Below, piece after piece: positions 8,532 to 17,763 of a stretch of 64,000 nt of DNA (positions are counted from its first letter, which is position 1; each line of letters begins with the position of its first letter). The position numbers and the translations under genes were made by a program. Origin of the DNA: an uncultured Lachnospiraceae bacterium (GTDB lineage Bacteria > Bacillota > Clostridia > Lachnospirales > Lachnospiraceae); the NCBI GenBank assembly GCA_900549665.1, contig URPH01000001.1:124001-188000 (forward strand), given 5' to 3'. The notes beneath the pieces are model-generated. The model saw only the letters and a program-made list of their open reading frames with translations. It was not told the DNA's origin and did not search any database.

Positions 8532-8547
8532 TTTGTATTTCCTTTTC

Positions 8548-9624
8548 TTAATTTAGAGTCTTTTTATAAGTTTTTCTCTGCCTCAACCGGCAAATGTAAG
8601 AAATCACAAATTTCTTTCCCTGTGTATATACAAATGTACACAACAATACAACTATAGCATAAATCAGGAAAGAAAACCATACATTTCCAACCCGCTCCTG
8701 CAAATGTTCAATCCACTCAACGTGAACAAATTCGATGGTGTGGACCGCCAGCACGATCATGGAATTGCGGCCGATCCAGGCAAGTCCGTCTTTTACAGGC
8801 TTCGCAAAACGGATGCGCTCAAATTCCTTCATCGCCAGCATAACGACCAGACTGCCGCATACGGAAACCACGATCGAATACGGGAATCCAAGATATTCCC
8901 TTGTTGCAAAAATGATACTTCCGGTCTTTGGATACAAAGAAAGCCAGAGCACCAGTAAAACAATCCAGATAAAATATCTGCGGATTTTTTCCATCACATG
9001 ATATCTTTTGACCATCACACCGATATGGTAAAAAACCATACCGACCGGCACGACATCCAGATTCCACGGCAAAAATCCATTGTGAAAGGCATAGGTTTTA
9101 CCACCCCATGCAGCCAAAAGCAGCAAAACCAGATAAACAATGTCCTGCACGATCTTATTTTTCAGCTTCACACGGTTTAATACGGCATAAAATACAACAA
9201 TACAAAATAAAAACGTCACAAACCAGATCGGACCGCAGGTCTCAATGGTGATAAAATGTTTGGCATAAAAGCTGCTGCCACCCACCGTCGTCAACGCCTG
9301 TGCCCTTAAAATCCCGAGAGCTCCGCTTACCGTAAAAAATCCGGCACGCCACAGCATAAAAAGTCTCACAAAATAAGAAACGACATTGGTCATCAGATAG
9401 GGGATCAGTAAGGTCCTTACCTTGCGCGGAAGATAGTTTTTGAGTGCGGTATCTTCTTTATATAAATAGCCGCTGATCATGACAAACATGATCATATGAA
9501 AGGAATAAATAAAATCCCGGATGGACTGCCCGACATGCATGTGACCGAGGATCATCAGTAAAATTCCCAGTCCCTTTGCCATATCGATCCATTGAAACCG
9601 CATAGGTCTTATGTTTGTCTGCAT
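8548..9624 (-). CDS. Acyltransferase family membrane protein
   Basis: A 358-aa polytopic membrane protein of the Acyl_transf_3 family. The N-terminal signature is WIDMAKGLGILLMILGHMH, with the family His after the first helix, then MIMFVMISGYLY, and about ten transmembrane segments end in a basic tail. It probably O-acylates a surface glycan or lipid. The nearest relatives by layout are the small acyltransferases of exopolysaccharide clusters. It sits 18 bp downstream of the giant membrane protein and 16 bp upstream of the FAD oxidoreductase, so the three look like one operon. Confidence 0.82.
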   Translation of the reverse strand: MQTNIRPMRFQWIDMAKGLGILLMILGHMHVGQSIRDFIYSFHMIMFVMISGYLYKEDTALKNYLPRKVRTLLIPYLMTNVVSYFVRLFMLWRAGFFTVSGALGILRAQALTTVGGSSFYAKHFITIETCGPIWFVTFLFCIVVFYAVLNRVKLKNKIVQDIVYLVLLLLAAWGGKTYAFHNGFLPWNLDVVPVGMVFYHIGVMVKRYHVMEKIRRYFIWIVLLVLWLSLYPKTGSIIFATREYLGFPYSIVVSVCGSLVVMLAMKEFERIRFAKPVKDGLAWIGRNSMIVLAVHTIEFVHVEWIEHLQERVGNVWFSFLIYAIVVLLCTFVYTQGKKFVISYICRLRQRKTYKKTLN

Positions 9625-9642
9625 AGTGCCTCCTTCATATGT

Positions 9643-12600
9643 CTATTTGTTTTCTTTCCACAATTCATAATCCATGGAAAATGTCTGTCCGACAAGATCC
9701 TCACCATCAAATTCCATGCGGATCGTCGTCATCTGGAACATATTCCACATCGGATAGGAATAAAGCGGGATCAGTAAGTCTCCGTCCTCTACGACACAGG
9801 AGAGTGAAAATTCCTCATAAACAGGCTCATCCGGATAGGAGAAATACATCTTGACATTGACTTTGGATGCAGAGGCATCAGCAAAATCTCCACTGTCGGT
9901 CGATTCTGTATCAGAGGAAGCCAGACCGGAAATATGCAGTCTTAAATACTCTGCCTCTGAACTGATATCATCCCCATAAAAATGCAATACTACAGCCGGC
10001 CGCTCTCCGGTCACCGTATAGCTTTCCTGATCCTCTGTCACAACATCCTCAGACGCAAGCACTTCACATCCGGCATCCACAACAGAAAAATCCTCTTCTT
10101 TTGCGGAACGCCCCCATACAAGCGGCAGCGCCTGCAGGCTCTCCGTTGTCATAGCCTCATAAAATGTCTTGGAGCCATCCTCTGCCCAATCCGGCACCTC
10201 TACATCCGGAGCCAGTAAAAAGCAGACCGAACCATATTGATACGGCTGATATCCCTTAGAAAGCACAAGCTGATAAATATCCTTGTAACGCAGGGAAATA
10301 CTTCCACCATCACTGTTCCAGTAAGGAGACACCAAAACAAGCTTTGGCAGATTTTCCTGTAAAGACTCAAGCATGGCTGCTCTTGTCGCATCGGACGTTC
10401 CATGATACAACGCACAGTATGCAAATGGGGTTTCCTTATCAAACATCATATAAAAGGCTGACCGGTTGGTAAAATCCAGATAGGTCTCATCGTCTGCGCA
10501 GAATGCATTGATCACAAAGGCTGTGTCCCGGATCTGGTCGGCAATCGCCGAAGGGACCACTACCGTTCCCATCTTTTTGCAGGAAAGCTCTTCTCCATCC
10601 AGCCGCACGAACTGATCGGATATGTTTTGTACAGATATTGCATCTGCCTGTGTCTGCGAAAAATCATTGCAGTTGATAACAAGTGCCGCTCCCAGCAAAA
10701 ATGCCGGCAGCACTCTGCTTTCTTTATTTTCCTCTACGAAAACATAAATTATGGCAAGCAATAAGACAACATTGACGATGGCTGCTCTCTCACCCGCAAA
10801 AATACTTCCAAATGTATAGCTGCATATCATATAACAGAAAATGAGAACAGCAAACAGCATCTGAAGATACGCTGCTCTGCGGTAATAGCAGACAAGCGCT
10901 ACGATCAAAATGACCGCTGCCATAAAGAAAAAGCCCCGGTATGCAACATCTGAAAAGATATCCGGTATCCGGAATACACCGTGATTTCCTCCGGATACTA
11001 ATACATCATACAGGCTGTCGCCCGGAAAATAACCGGAAATGCCCATATTTTCTTTCAAAAACCGCAGGATTCCGAAGAACATGGGAACAAAGGATATTCC
11101 AAAGATCAGGGTCAGTATCAGTGACGGCAGATATTTTTTCCGATTTTCTTTTTGGAACACTGCCTTTATCTGTGATATACCGTTTTTTGTAAATACCCGC
11201 ATACACAGAGGAAGCAATAATGCCAGTGCCAGTGAACCGCCGATTGCCGGATACCATGCGATCGAGATAATGGATGTCACAATATATGCGATCAGGGATT
11301 TGTAAGCATTTTCCCGGATACTTTTTTTGAAAAAGATCAGTATGATCGGCAAAACCAGGATAAACCGGAAATAATAGTACCACTCTCCGATCGTCATAAA
11401 AAAGGAAACAAGGAATACCTGTAAAAGTTCCTGTCCGACACATTTGTAAACAACATATGCACAAAGTGCCAGCAAGATCATACTGCCGATGGCATATGCA
11501 ATGAAAAAGGATGCATAAGTTCCATCCAGCAGAAAAGCATTGACCGTTGCAAAGAAATAATCACAGATACCGTGGATTGGGAAAAAGTCCAGATACGGCA
11601 GCTTGTGATAAGAAATCATCTGTGTAAAAGGAACTGTCAGCTCCCCATAGTGAAACAGATTAACGGATACCAGTCCGTCAACCGGAATCTCAACCGGAAT
11701 CTGCATGGCTGCAATGATCATAAGAGAATACGGATGCACCTGCCCAAAGATGCGTGATCTGTTTCTCCACCGGTAAAATACAATTCCCAGAAAAGCCACA
11801 ACCGCCAAAATCCGGATACCGGTATAGGAAAATGTTTCTACAACGCCATTATAATTGGTACGAAAAACAAACAATGCCGGCAGAAAGCACAAAAGTAAAA
11901 GCTGGACACCTTCCAGATACAGCTTATTCAGCGAAAAGGCCCGAAAGCGGTCTCCAAAACAGAATACAAAAGCCAGTGCTAAAACAGCCAGTATGAAAAT
12001 CAGGTAAAAACCTTTTGCGGCTCCGCTGTCAGATACGATCCCAAAGTTTAAAAACATCTGTACAAATGCCCGCGCGCCGAAAAAAGCCAGTAAAACCGAG
12101 AGGACTGCCTGATTCAGAATATGATTCTGCGCCTGATCCCGATCTAAAGCTGTTACCGGTACTGCTGTTAAAACTGCCGGACATTTTCCCCGGGCATATA
12201 GTTTCTTTATGATATCCAGAATATGGATCCCCCACACAGCCGCAAGCAGGAGCCACTCCATCTTCATATCATAGCCGAAAAACTGCTTGAGCATTACAAA
12301 TCCCGTGATAAAGGTCACTGCATAATAACTGGCCGACAGATTTTTTTTGTATCGGACGAGAAGATACGCGATCACATAATACACGAAAAAAAATCCCAGA
12401 AATGACAACATAAAATGTCTGGGGATCATAAAATCAGCCGGCTTGTAATAATCCTTGAACACACTGGTTCCGGTGATCAGTTCGGAAAGAACCGCCTCTC
12501 CGTCCCGGTATACCTTTCTTACATATCCGGTCATATAAAGATAGGATGATACCAGCGCCGGAATCAGACTTCCAAGCACAACAATCAGTCTCTGCAGATT

Positions 12601-12672
12601 GTTGAGTGCGTTTTTCTTTTGGGCAACATCCTTATTTTCATTATCAAATATTTTTTCAAAAAAATTTTTCAT
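9643..12672 (-). CDS. Large polytopic membrane protein of unknown function
   Basis: I do not recognise the family. The 1009-aa protein has a cytosolic start (MKNFFEKIFDNENKD), then roughly 700 residues with about 16-18 hydrophobic helices, and a C-terminal soluble region of about 300 residues that is beta-rich and acidic. That region contains a Ser/Asp/Thr-rich stretch (ASSDTESTDSGDFADAS) and ends in DYELWKENK. The general build, many helices then an outer soluble domain, resembles membrane glycosyltransferases of the GT-C type, and a VETFSYTGIR loop precedes the central helices, but no diagnostic catalytic motif was secured. The gene heads the three-gene operon with the acyltransferase and the FAD oxidoreductase. 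Confidence 0.7.
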   Translation of the reverse strand: MKNFFEKIFDNENKDVAQKKNALNNLQRLIVVLGSLIPALVSSYLYMTGYVRKVYRDGEAVLSELITGTSVFKDYYKPADFMIPRHFMLSFLGFFFVYYVIAYLLVRYKKNLSASYYAVTFITGFVMLKQFFGYDMKMEWLLLAAVWGIHILDIIKKLYARGKCPAVLTAVPVTALDRDQAQNHILNQAVLSVLLAFFGARAFVQMFLNFGIVSDSGAAKGFYLIFILAVLALAFVFCFGDRFRAFSLNKLYLEGVQLLLLCFLPALFVFRTNYNGVVETFSYTGIRILAVVAFLGIVFYRWRNRSRIFGQVHPYSLMIIAAMQIPVEIPVDGLVSVNLFHYGELTVPFTQMISYHKLPYLDFFPIHGICDYFFATVNAFLLDGTYASFFIAYAIGSMILLALCAYVVYKCVGQELLQVFLVSFFMTIGEWYYYFRFILVLPIILIFFKKSIRENAYKSLIAYIVTSIISIAWYPAIGGSLALALLLPLCMRVFTKNGISQIKAVFQKENRKKYLPSLILTLIFGISFVPMFFGILRFLKENMGISGYFPGDSLYDVLVSGGNHGVFRIPDIFSDVAYRGFFFMAAVILIVALVCYYRRAAYLQMLFAVLIFCYMICSYTFGSIFAGERAAIVNVVLLLAIIYVFVEENKESRVLPAFLLGAALVINCNDFSQTQADAISVQNISDQFVRLDGEELSCKKMGTVVVPSAIADQIRDTAFVINAFCADDETYLDFTNRSAFYMMFDKETPFAYCALYHGTSDATRAAMLESLQENLPKLVLVSPYWNSDGGSISLRYKDIYQLVLSKGYQPYQYGSVCFLLAPDVEVPDWAEDGSKTFYEAMTTESLQALPLVWGRSAKEEDFSVVDAGCEVLASEDVVTEDQESYTVTGERPAVVLHFYGDDISSEAEYLRLHISGLASSDTESTDSGDFADASASKVNVKMYFSYPDEPVYEEFSLSCVVEDGDLLIPLYSYPMWNMFQMTTIRMEFDGEDLVGQTFSMDYELWKENK

Positions 12673-12884
12673 TTTTATTCAATATCTCTTTCAGCTTTTA
12701 CTCAATATCTTTTATCCAATATCCGCAGATTTGTTCTACAGCTATATGCTTCATACAAAATCCGGTCATTTTCATATCGGAGCCGTTCTGCTTCCCGGAC
12801 CTTATAAGCTCATTCTGAGTATACCATAAAGCCTATCCTGCCTCAAATCTTTTTCCTTTTTCTGTCTTTTTCAACAAAGAACAC

Positions 12885-12913
12885 TTGAAAACACCCTTTT
12901 TATCGTATACCAT
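12885..12913 (+). promoter_or_regulatory. Promoter of the PurO-type gene
   Basis: TTGAAA (12885-12890), a 17-bp spacer and TACCAT (12908-12913), about 34 bp upstream of the start codon. The preceding 12673-12884 is AT-rich divergent intergenic DNA with nothing else recognised. Confidence 0.55.
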
Positions 12914-12946
12914 GTTAATGGATGAATATTTAGGAGGAACATATAC

Positions 12947-13660
12947 ATGGAAATGTTATCACTACAAACAGAGTTAAGCCAAAACGCATATCCCGGACGC
13001 GGTATCATCATTGGCAGATCAGCTGATGGCACAAAAGCTGTTACCGCTTATTTTATTATGGGAAGAAGCTCTAACAGCCGCAACCGTATCTTTGTGGAAG
13101 ACGGTGAAGGCATCCGCACACAGGCCTTTGATCCTTCCAAACTGGAAGATCCGAGCCTCATCATCTATGCTCCCGTCAGAGTATTGGGCAACAAGACCAT
13201 CGTGACAAACGGTGACCAGACTGACACCATCTATGACGGCATGGACAAGCAGATGACCTTTGAACAGTCTTTAAGGAGTCGTGAATTTGAGCCGGACGGT
13301 CCCAACTATACCCCTCGTATCTCCGGTATTATGCACATCGAAAACGGCCGGTACAATTATGCCATGTCTATTTTAAAGAGCAACAACGGCAATCCCGATG
13401 CATGCAACCGATACACATTTGCATATGAAAACCCTGTTTCCGGTGAAGGACATTTTATTCATACATACATGCACGACGGCAATCCCCTTCCCAGCTTTGA
13501 AGGTGAGCCAAAGCTAGTCTCCATCCCCGATGATATCGACCTTTTTACCGATCTGTTATGGAACAGCTTAAACGAAGACAACAAGGTCTCTTTATTCGTA
13601 CGCTATATTGATATTGCAACCGGAAAATACGAGACAAAGATCGTCAATAAAAACAATTGA
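12947..13660 (+). CDS. IMP cyclohydrolase, PurO-like
   Basis: A 237-aa protein of the IMP cyclohydrolase (PurO-like) family, which closes the ring of FAICAR to give IMP, the last step of de novo purine synthesis. Family features seen are YPGRGIIIGRSADG at the N-terminus, YFIMGRSSNSRNRIF, the segment DPSLIIYAPVRVLGN, and an ending around VRYIDIATGK. An AGGAGG site lies nine nt before the start. It is followed at once by a separate AICAR formyltransferase gene, so the two activities that most bacteria fuse in PurH are on two proteins here. Confidence 0.85.
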   Translation: MEMLSLQTELSQNAYPGRGIIIGRSADGTKAVTAYFIMGRSSNSRNRIFVEDGEGIRTQAFDPSKLEDPSLIIYAPVRVLGNKTIVTNGDQTDTIYDGMDKQMTFEQSLRSREFEPDGPNYTPRISGIMHIENGRYNYAMSILKSNNGNPDACNRYTFAYENPVSGEGHFIHTYMHDGNPLPSFEGEPKLVSIPDDIDLFTDLLWNSLNEDNKVSLFVRYIDIATGKYETKIVNKNN

Positions 13661-13722
13661 CAAACCGGCCGGCACTTTTTGCCGAGTCTATTTACATTCT
13701 ATCCAAAAAAGGAGATTTTATC

Positions 13723-14901
13723 ATGAATGAAATTCAATTAAAATACGGCTGCAACCCCAATCAGAAGCCGTCCCGCATCTATATGGAAGACGGAAGCGAC
13801 CTTCCTGTTACCGTATTAAACGGTAAACCCGGATATATCAACTTTCTGGATGCCTTCAATGGCTGGCAGTTAGTCAAAGAATTAAAAGAAGCTACCGGGC
13901 TTCCGGCTGCTACTTCTTTTAAGCATGTATCACCTGCCGGAGCTGCAGTCGGACTTCCGTTATCCGATACTCTTGCCAAAATCTACTGGGTTGACGATCT
14001 TGGAGAATTATCTCCGTTAGCATGTGCTTACGCAAGAGCCCGCGGTGCCGACAGAATGTCTTCCTTTGGTGATTTCATCGCTTTATCCGATATCTGTGAT
14101 GTTGACACCGCAAGACTGATCAAACGCGAGGTATCTGACGGTGTGATCGCTCCCGGCTATACCGATGAAGCCTTAGAGCTTTTAAAAGCCAAGAAAAAAG
14201 GCAATTACAACATTATCCGGATCGATCCTGCCTATACTCCCGCTCCCATTGAGCACAAACAGGTATATGGCGTTACCTTTGAACAGGGCCGTAATGAGCT
14301 CGATGTCAACGGCGACTTGTTATCCAATATCGTCACGGACAATAAGGAGCTTCCCGAAGCTGCCCTGATCGATATGAAAATTGCCCTGATCACCTTAAAA
14401 TATACACAGTCCAACAGTGTCTGCTATGTCAAAAACGGTCAGGCAATCGGCATTGGTGCCGGACAGCAGTCCCGTATCCACTGTACCAGACTTGCCGGTC
14501 AGAAAGCGGACAACTGGTTTTTACGCCAGTCTCCCCAGGTTATGGGCCTGCAGTTTTTAGATACTTTAGGACGGGCTGACAGAGATAATACCATTGATGT
14601 ATACATGGGTGATGAATACATGGATGTGCTTGCCGATGGCGAATGGGAAAAGAGATTTAAAGTAAAACCGGCTGTATTTACAGCAGAAGAAAAGAAAGCA
14701 TGGCTTGCACAAAATCAAAACGTGACCTGCGGCTCCGATGCCTTCTTCCCCTTCTCAGACAATATCGAAAGAGCCTACAAGAGCGGTGTAAAATACATTG
14801 CACAGCCCGGCGGATCCATCCGTGATGATCTGGTAATCGAATGTGCCAACAAATACAATATGGTAATGGCATTTACAGGCATCCGTCTGTTCCACCATTA
14901 A
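13723..14901 (+). CDS. Stand-alone AICAR formyltransferase (PurH C-domain type)
   Basis: Phosphoribosylaminoimidazolecarboxamide formyltransferase transfers a formyl group from 10-formyl-THF to AICAR. The 392-aa protein matches the transformylase half of PurH: KYGCNPNQKPSRIYM, FKHVSPAGAAVG (catalytic Lys-His), SFGDFIALSD and GAGQQSRIHCTRLAGQKAD. The MGS-like cyclohydrolase half is absent, and its role is taken by the PurO-like gene upstream. The start ATG at 13723 has AAGGAG eight nt upstream; an earlier in-frame start would overlap the preceding gene and has no ribosome site. It is transcribed with the PurO-like gene. Confidence 0.92.
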   Translation: MNEIQLKYGCNPNQKPSRIYMEDGSDLPVTVLNGKPGYINFLDAFNGWQLVKELKEATGLPAATSFKHVSPAGAAVGLPLSDTLAKIYWVDDLGELSPLACAYARARGADRMSSFGDFIALSDICDVDTARLIKREVSDGVIAPGYTDEALELLKAKKKGNYNIIRIDPAYTPAPIEHKQVYGVTFEQGRNELDVNGDLLSNIVTDNKELPEAALIDMKIALITLKYTQSNSVCYVKNGQAIGIGAGQQSRIHCTRLAGQKADNWFLRQSPQVMGLQFLDTLGRADRDNTIDVYMGDEYMDVLADGEWEKRFKVKPAVFTAEEKKAWLAQNQNVTCGSDAFFPFSDNIERAYKSGVKYIAQPGGSIRDDLVIECANKYNMVMAFTGIRLFHH

Positions 14902-15001
14902 TTATCTTTTAAATATCCGATTGTCAGATTTATGGTTCTGACTATTCGGAAAATGATTCTTAGAGATCGATTTATCTGACATTTTTAATGGATAATACTG
15001 C

Positions 15002-15049
15002 AAAACAGGAATGTAACCTCTATACCGGCTGCATTCCTGTTTTATTTTT
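15002..15049 (+). terminator. Terminator of the purine gene pair
   Basis: A 12-bp perfect stem (AAAACAGGAATG at 15002-15013 with 15032-15043) followed by ATTTTT. It lies in the convergent gap 14902-15105, which holds nothing else recognised. Confidence 0.85.
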
Positions 15050-15105
15050 CGTTCTCTGTATTATCATCTGTCTTCTTTTACACATTCATCCTCTTTTATT
15101 ATCCT

Positions 15106-15903
15106 TTACTCATCCCAGATATGCTCTTTCATATATTGAAACCAGTTCTGCGTCTCCTCATTTTCGGAAGAAAAGGCTAACATCCGATCCAGATACCCCT
15201 GCTCTTTTACAATCTGTCTGCTGACCGGGAAAACCAGTTCAAATACCAGACTGACATGTCCTGCCACATTATCGATTGCTGTCTTTTTATATGCTCTCAA
15301 AACTGCATGATGCTCCATAAAGGCAGCTTTAACCTGAGGACTTACTGCACTCTGTCTGAGTTCCTGTGTCGTAACATTATAAATCTGCTCCATCGGCGTA
15401 TCACAGTTTACACGCAAAATATCGATTTTGTCCGCGTCTCTTAAGATATGGCTGAACATCTGCTCATTTCCGCTCAATCCCTTTTCGATCCGGTATGCGC
15501 TGTGATTGCGGATGGCCGTTTCGGTCAGCCTCTTAACATTTATGTAAACCTCATGCAAAACTCTATCCTCTGCACAAGGTTCCTTGATGTATTCATCAAA
15601 CAGACCTTCCCGGAACAATAAATCTGCTCCGAACATCGCATGATCTATGGACTTGTCATCCGAAAATGTCCCATATCTGCGGACCTGCTCAAAACGACCG
15701 ATGTCATGTAACATTCCCATAAGCCATGCGAGCGTACATGCATGCTCCGATAAATGTATACTTTGTGCAATCTGCTCACACAAAGCCGCCACCCGGAATG
15801 TATGATCATATTTCAATCTGATCTTGGGATCTGTCAGATCATAGTCCTTTGTATATTCTTTGAAACGATTCTCGATCCTTTGCCGTTCTATCAGTTTTAT
15901 CAT
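15106..15903 (-). CDS. HD-domain phosphohydrolase
   Basis: A metal-dependent phosphohydrolase of the HD superfamily. His-Asp motifs are seen in DHTFRVAALCEQIA, LAWLMGMLHDIGRFEQ and HAMFGADLL, then a later Asp in RDADKIDILRV, an arrangement like dGTPase or HDIG-type hydrolases. The 265-aa protein has no transmembrane segment or attached sensor. The start ATG at 15903 has AGAGGAAA upstream and fits the promoter at 15961-15989, which excludes longer in-frame starts. It is downstream of sigG but separately transcribed. The substrate (nucleotide, cyclic nucleotide or other) cannot be told. Confidence 0.8.
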   Translation of the reverse strand: MIKLIERQRIENRFKEYTKDYDLTDPKIRLKYDHTFRVAALCEQIAQSIHLSEHACTLAWLMGMLHDIGRFEQVRRYGTFSDDKSIDHAMFGADLLFREGLFDEYIKEPCAEDRVLHEVYINVKRLTETAIRNHSAYRIEKGLSGNEQMFSHILRDADKIDILRVNCDTPMEQIYNVTTQELRQSAVSPQVKAAFMEHHAVLRAYKKTAIDNVAGHVSLVFELVFPVSRQIVKEQGYLDRMLAFSSENEETQNWFQYMKEHIWDE

Positions 15904-15960
15904 GGTATTTCCTCTTTTTTGTGCTACCATTTTCTTATTGTCCAACGCCATTCCAATCGA

Positions 15961-15989
15961 AATATAGCACAATTTGCAACATCAATCAA
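15961..15989 (-). promoter_or_regulatory. Promoter of the HD-domain gene
   Basis: TTGATT (15984-15989), 17-bp spacer, extended -10 TGC-TATATT (15961-15966). The -35 box overlaps the last codons of sigG. Confidence 0.6.
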
Positions 15990-16758
15990 GATATGCCCGC
16001 ATTATTTTCAACGCATTTTTCTCAAGTCTTGACACCTGCGCCTGGGAAATCCCGATCAAATCCGACACTTCCATCTGTGTTTTTCCGTCAAAAAAACGCA
16101 GTTCAATGATCTCACGCTCCCGGTCGTTCAGTTTCTTCATAGCCTCACCGATCGCAATATTCTCTATCCATCGTTCTTCTTTATTTTTCTTATCCGATAC
16201 CTGATCCATCACATAAAGTGTATCTCCGCCATCTGTATAAATCGGTTCATACAGACTCATCGGGCTTTGGATCGCATCCAGCGCATATACAATATCCTCT
16301 TTTGCAATACCGATTTCTGTTGCGATCTCCTCAAGCGTTGGCTCTCTCAGATTTTTCTTTGTCATATTCTCCTTGGCATAAATAGCTTTGTAAGCTGTAT
16401 CCTTGAGGCTGCGCGATACCCTGATGGAGCTGTTGTCCCGTAAAAACCGTCTGACTTCCCCGATGATCATTGGAACAGCATACGTACTAAACTTTACTCC
16501 AAGCTCCGAATTAAAGTTATCGATCGCCTTGATCAGTCCGACACAGCCAATCTGAAACAAATCGTCCGCACTTTCGTTTGCAGATGAAAAACGTTTGATC
16601 ACACTGAGTACCAGTCTCAGATTTCCTTCAATATACGTTTCCCTGGCTTCAAGACTGCCCTCGGATATTTTAGCAAACAATACCTCTTTTTCTTCTCCGG
16701 ACAGCAAAGGCAGCTTCGACGTATTCACACCGCATATTTCTACTTTTCCCTGTGACAT
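15982..16758 (-). CDS. sigG: Sporulation sigma factor SigG
   Basis: Late forespore-specific sigma-70 family factor. The N-terminus VEICGVNTSKLPLLSGEE matches the strongly conserved SigG opening. Region 2 includes DDLFQIGCVGLIKAIDNF and region 4 carries the helix-turn-helix (MEVSDLIGISQAQVSRLEK). The length of 258 aa is normal. The ATG at 16758 has GGGAGG seven nt upstream. A hairpin lies directly before this ribosome site. The gene is separated from sigE by an sseB-like gene, whereas in Bacillus sigE and sigG are adjacent. Confidence 0.97.
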   Translation of the reverse strand: MSQGKVEICGVNTSKLPLLSGEEKEVLFAKISEGSLEARETYIEGNLRLVLSVIKRFSSANESADDLFQIGCVGLIKAIDNFNSELGVKFSTYAVPMIIGEVRRFLRDNSSIRVSRSLKDTAYKAIYAKENMTKKNLREPTLEEIATEIGIAKEDIVYALDAIQSPMSLYEPIYTDGGDTLYVMDQVSDKKNKEERWIENIAIGEAMKKLNDREREIIELRFFDGKTQMEVSDLIGISQAQVSRLEKNALKIMRAYLD

Positions 16759-16770
16759 AAAAAATCCTCC

Positions 16771-16788
16771 CAATAGATTCCTCTATTG
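16771..16788 (-). promoter_or_regulatory. Leader hairpin next to the sigG ribosome site
   Basis: Perfect 7-bp stem CAATAGA / TCTATTG with a 4-nt loop, ending at the base before GGGAGG on the mRNA. In B. subtilis a leader hairpin is reported to dampen sigG translation; the position here would allow the same, but that is inference. Confidence 0.5.
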
Positions 16789-16872
16789 AAAGGATTGACT
16801 TTTTTTTTGATATTATTCCATATATGCTGTTTTTGCAGTTTTATTTCCCGGATAATATTGCCATAATGCTTT

Positions 16873-17682
16873 CTAACCCTGAGCCTTCTTTAAAATATTT
16901 TCCAATGTTTTAGGCATCAGTCTAAATCCCATGGATGCAGGATTCAATACAGCTCCCTGACACTTTCCTACAAGCATTTTCTGAATCTGCTCAACCGGAA
17001 CGATCGTAGCCTGCATATTGTTCTGGATATTGAATTTGTTGAACTCAACGACATCACCAAAGATCGGAAGGAAAAATTCACCCTCCTTGTTGGCAAGATA
17101 AGGAATATCAAAGCTGCCATCTTCAAGCTTACCATCCCAGTCTTTGGGCATTTCCTTGGTCAGTCTGACCGGAAGCAGATATTTGGCCCTTGCAATATTA
17201 ACTGCCATTTCCTCTTCCAGATCCCTTAAGGTCGTCTTTTCTTCCATCGGAATGTCTCTGGTAAATTCCTGTAAAAAATATAAAACAGAAATTTGAAGAG
17301 AAGGATTCAATAAAGGCTGCTGCTTCTCGGGAAGCCTTGAAAAATCAGGCTTCGGAATCACATTTTCCATCTTAACAGGATATTCCTCTTCATCCGATAC
17401 AACTACAATCTGGGATACTCCATAGGAATACAGATCAATGAAAAACTGCTTCATGCTCTTTTGCTCAACCTTAATTCCCAGCATTGCATATTTGTCCTGA
17501 CGGTATTCTTTTTCTTTTTCCTTGAACTTCTCTTCGCTGGTAAATGCGTAGATCTGATCCTCACCGCCATCTCTATCCCATACAATGAAGGGATGCTTGG
17601 TAATACGTGAACCTAATACAAGGAAGGAATCTCTTTTTACAAGGTTCATCATAACTGCTTTATCTTTTTCCGTAATAGCCAT
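16873..17682 (-). CDS. SseB-domain protein
   Basis: A 269-aa cytosolic protein with an SseB N-terminal-type domain in its second half (ARAKYLLPVRL, IPYLANKEGEFFLPIFGDVVEF and a final PASMGFRL segment). The first half (SFLVLGSRITKHPFIVWDRDGG, IYAFTSEEKF) looks like a second, related copy. The function of such proteins in Clostridia is not known. It has its own extended -10 promoter and lies between sigE and sigG, an unusual neighbour for a protein with no reported sporulation role. Confidence 0.7.
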   Translation of the reverse strand: MAITEKDKAVMMNLVKRDSFLVLGSRITKHPFIVWDRDGGEDQIYAFTSEEKFKEKEKEYRQDKYAMLGIKVEQKSMKQFFIDLYSYGVSQIVVVSDEEEYPVKMENVIPKPDFSRLPEKQQPLLNPSLQISVLYFLQEFTRDIPMEEKTTLRDLEEEMAVNIARAKYLLPVRLTKEMPKDWDGKLEDGSFDIPYLANKEGEFFLPIFGDVVEFNKFNIQNNMQATIVPVEQIQKMLVGKCQGAVLNPASMGFRLMPKTLENILKKAQG

Positions 17683-17715
17683 TTTTATTCTCCTGTGTTT
17701 TTACCGTTTGCCAAT

Positions 17716-17727
17716 CGTGCCGGCACG
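17716..17727. promoter_or_regulatory. Perfect palindrome in the sseB leader
   Basis: CGTGCCGGCACG, a 12-bp perfect palindrome, lies roughly 12-23 nt after the predicted start of transcription. Possible operator; no protein is suggested. Confidence 0.3.
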
Positions 17728-17744
17728 TCGGCTCTCTAATGCTC

Positions 17745-17753
17745 ATTATAGCA
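17745..17753 (-). promoter_or_regulatory. Extended -10 promoter of the sseB-like gene
   Basis: TGC-TATAAT on the minus strand, 63 bp before the start codon. No good -35 box, as is usual for extended -10 promoters. Confidence 0.55.
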
Positions 17754-17763
17754 TACAAAGGGT

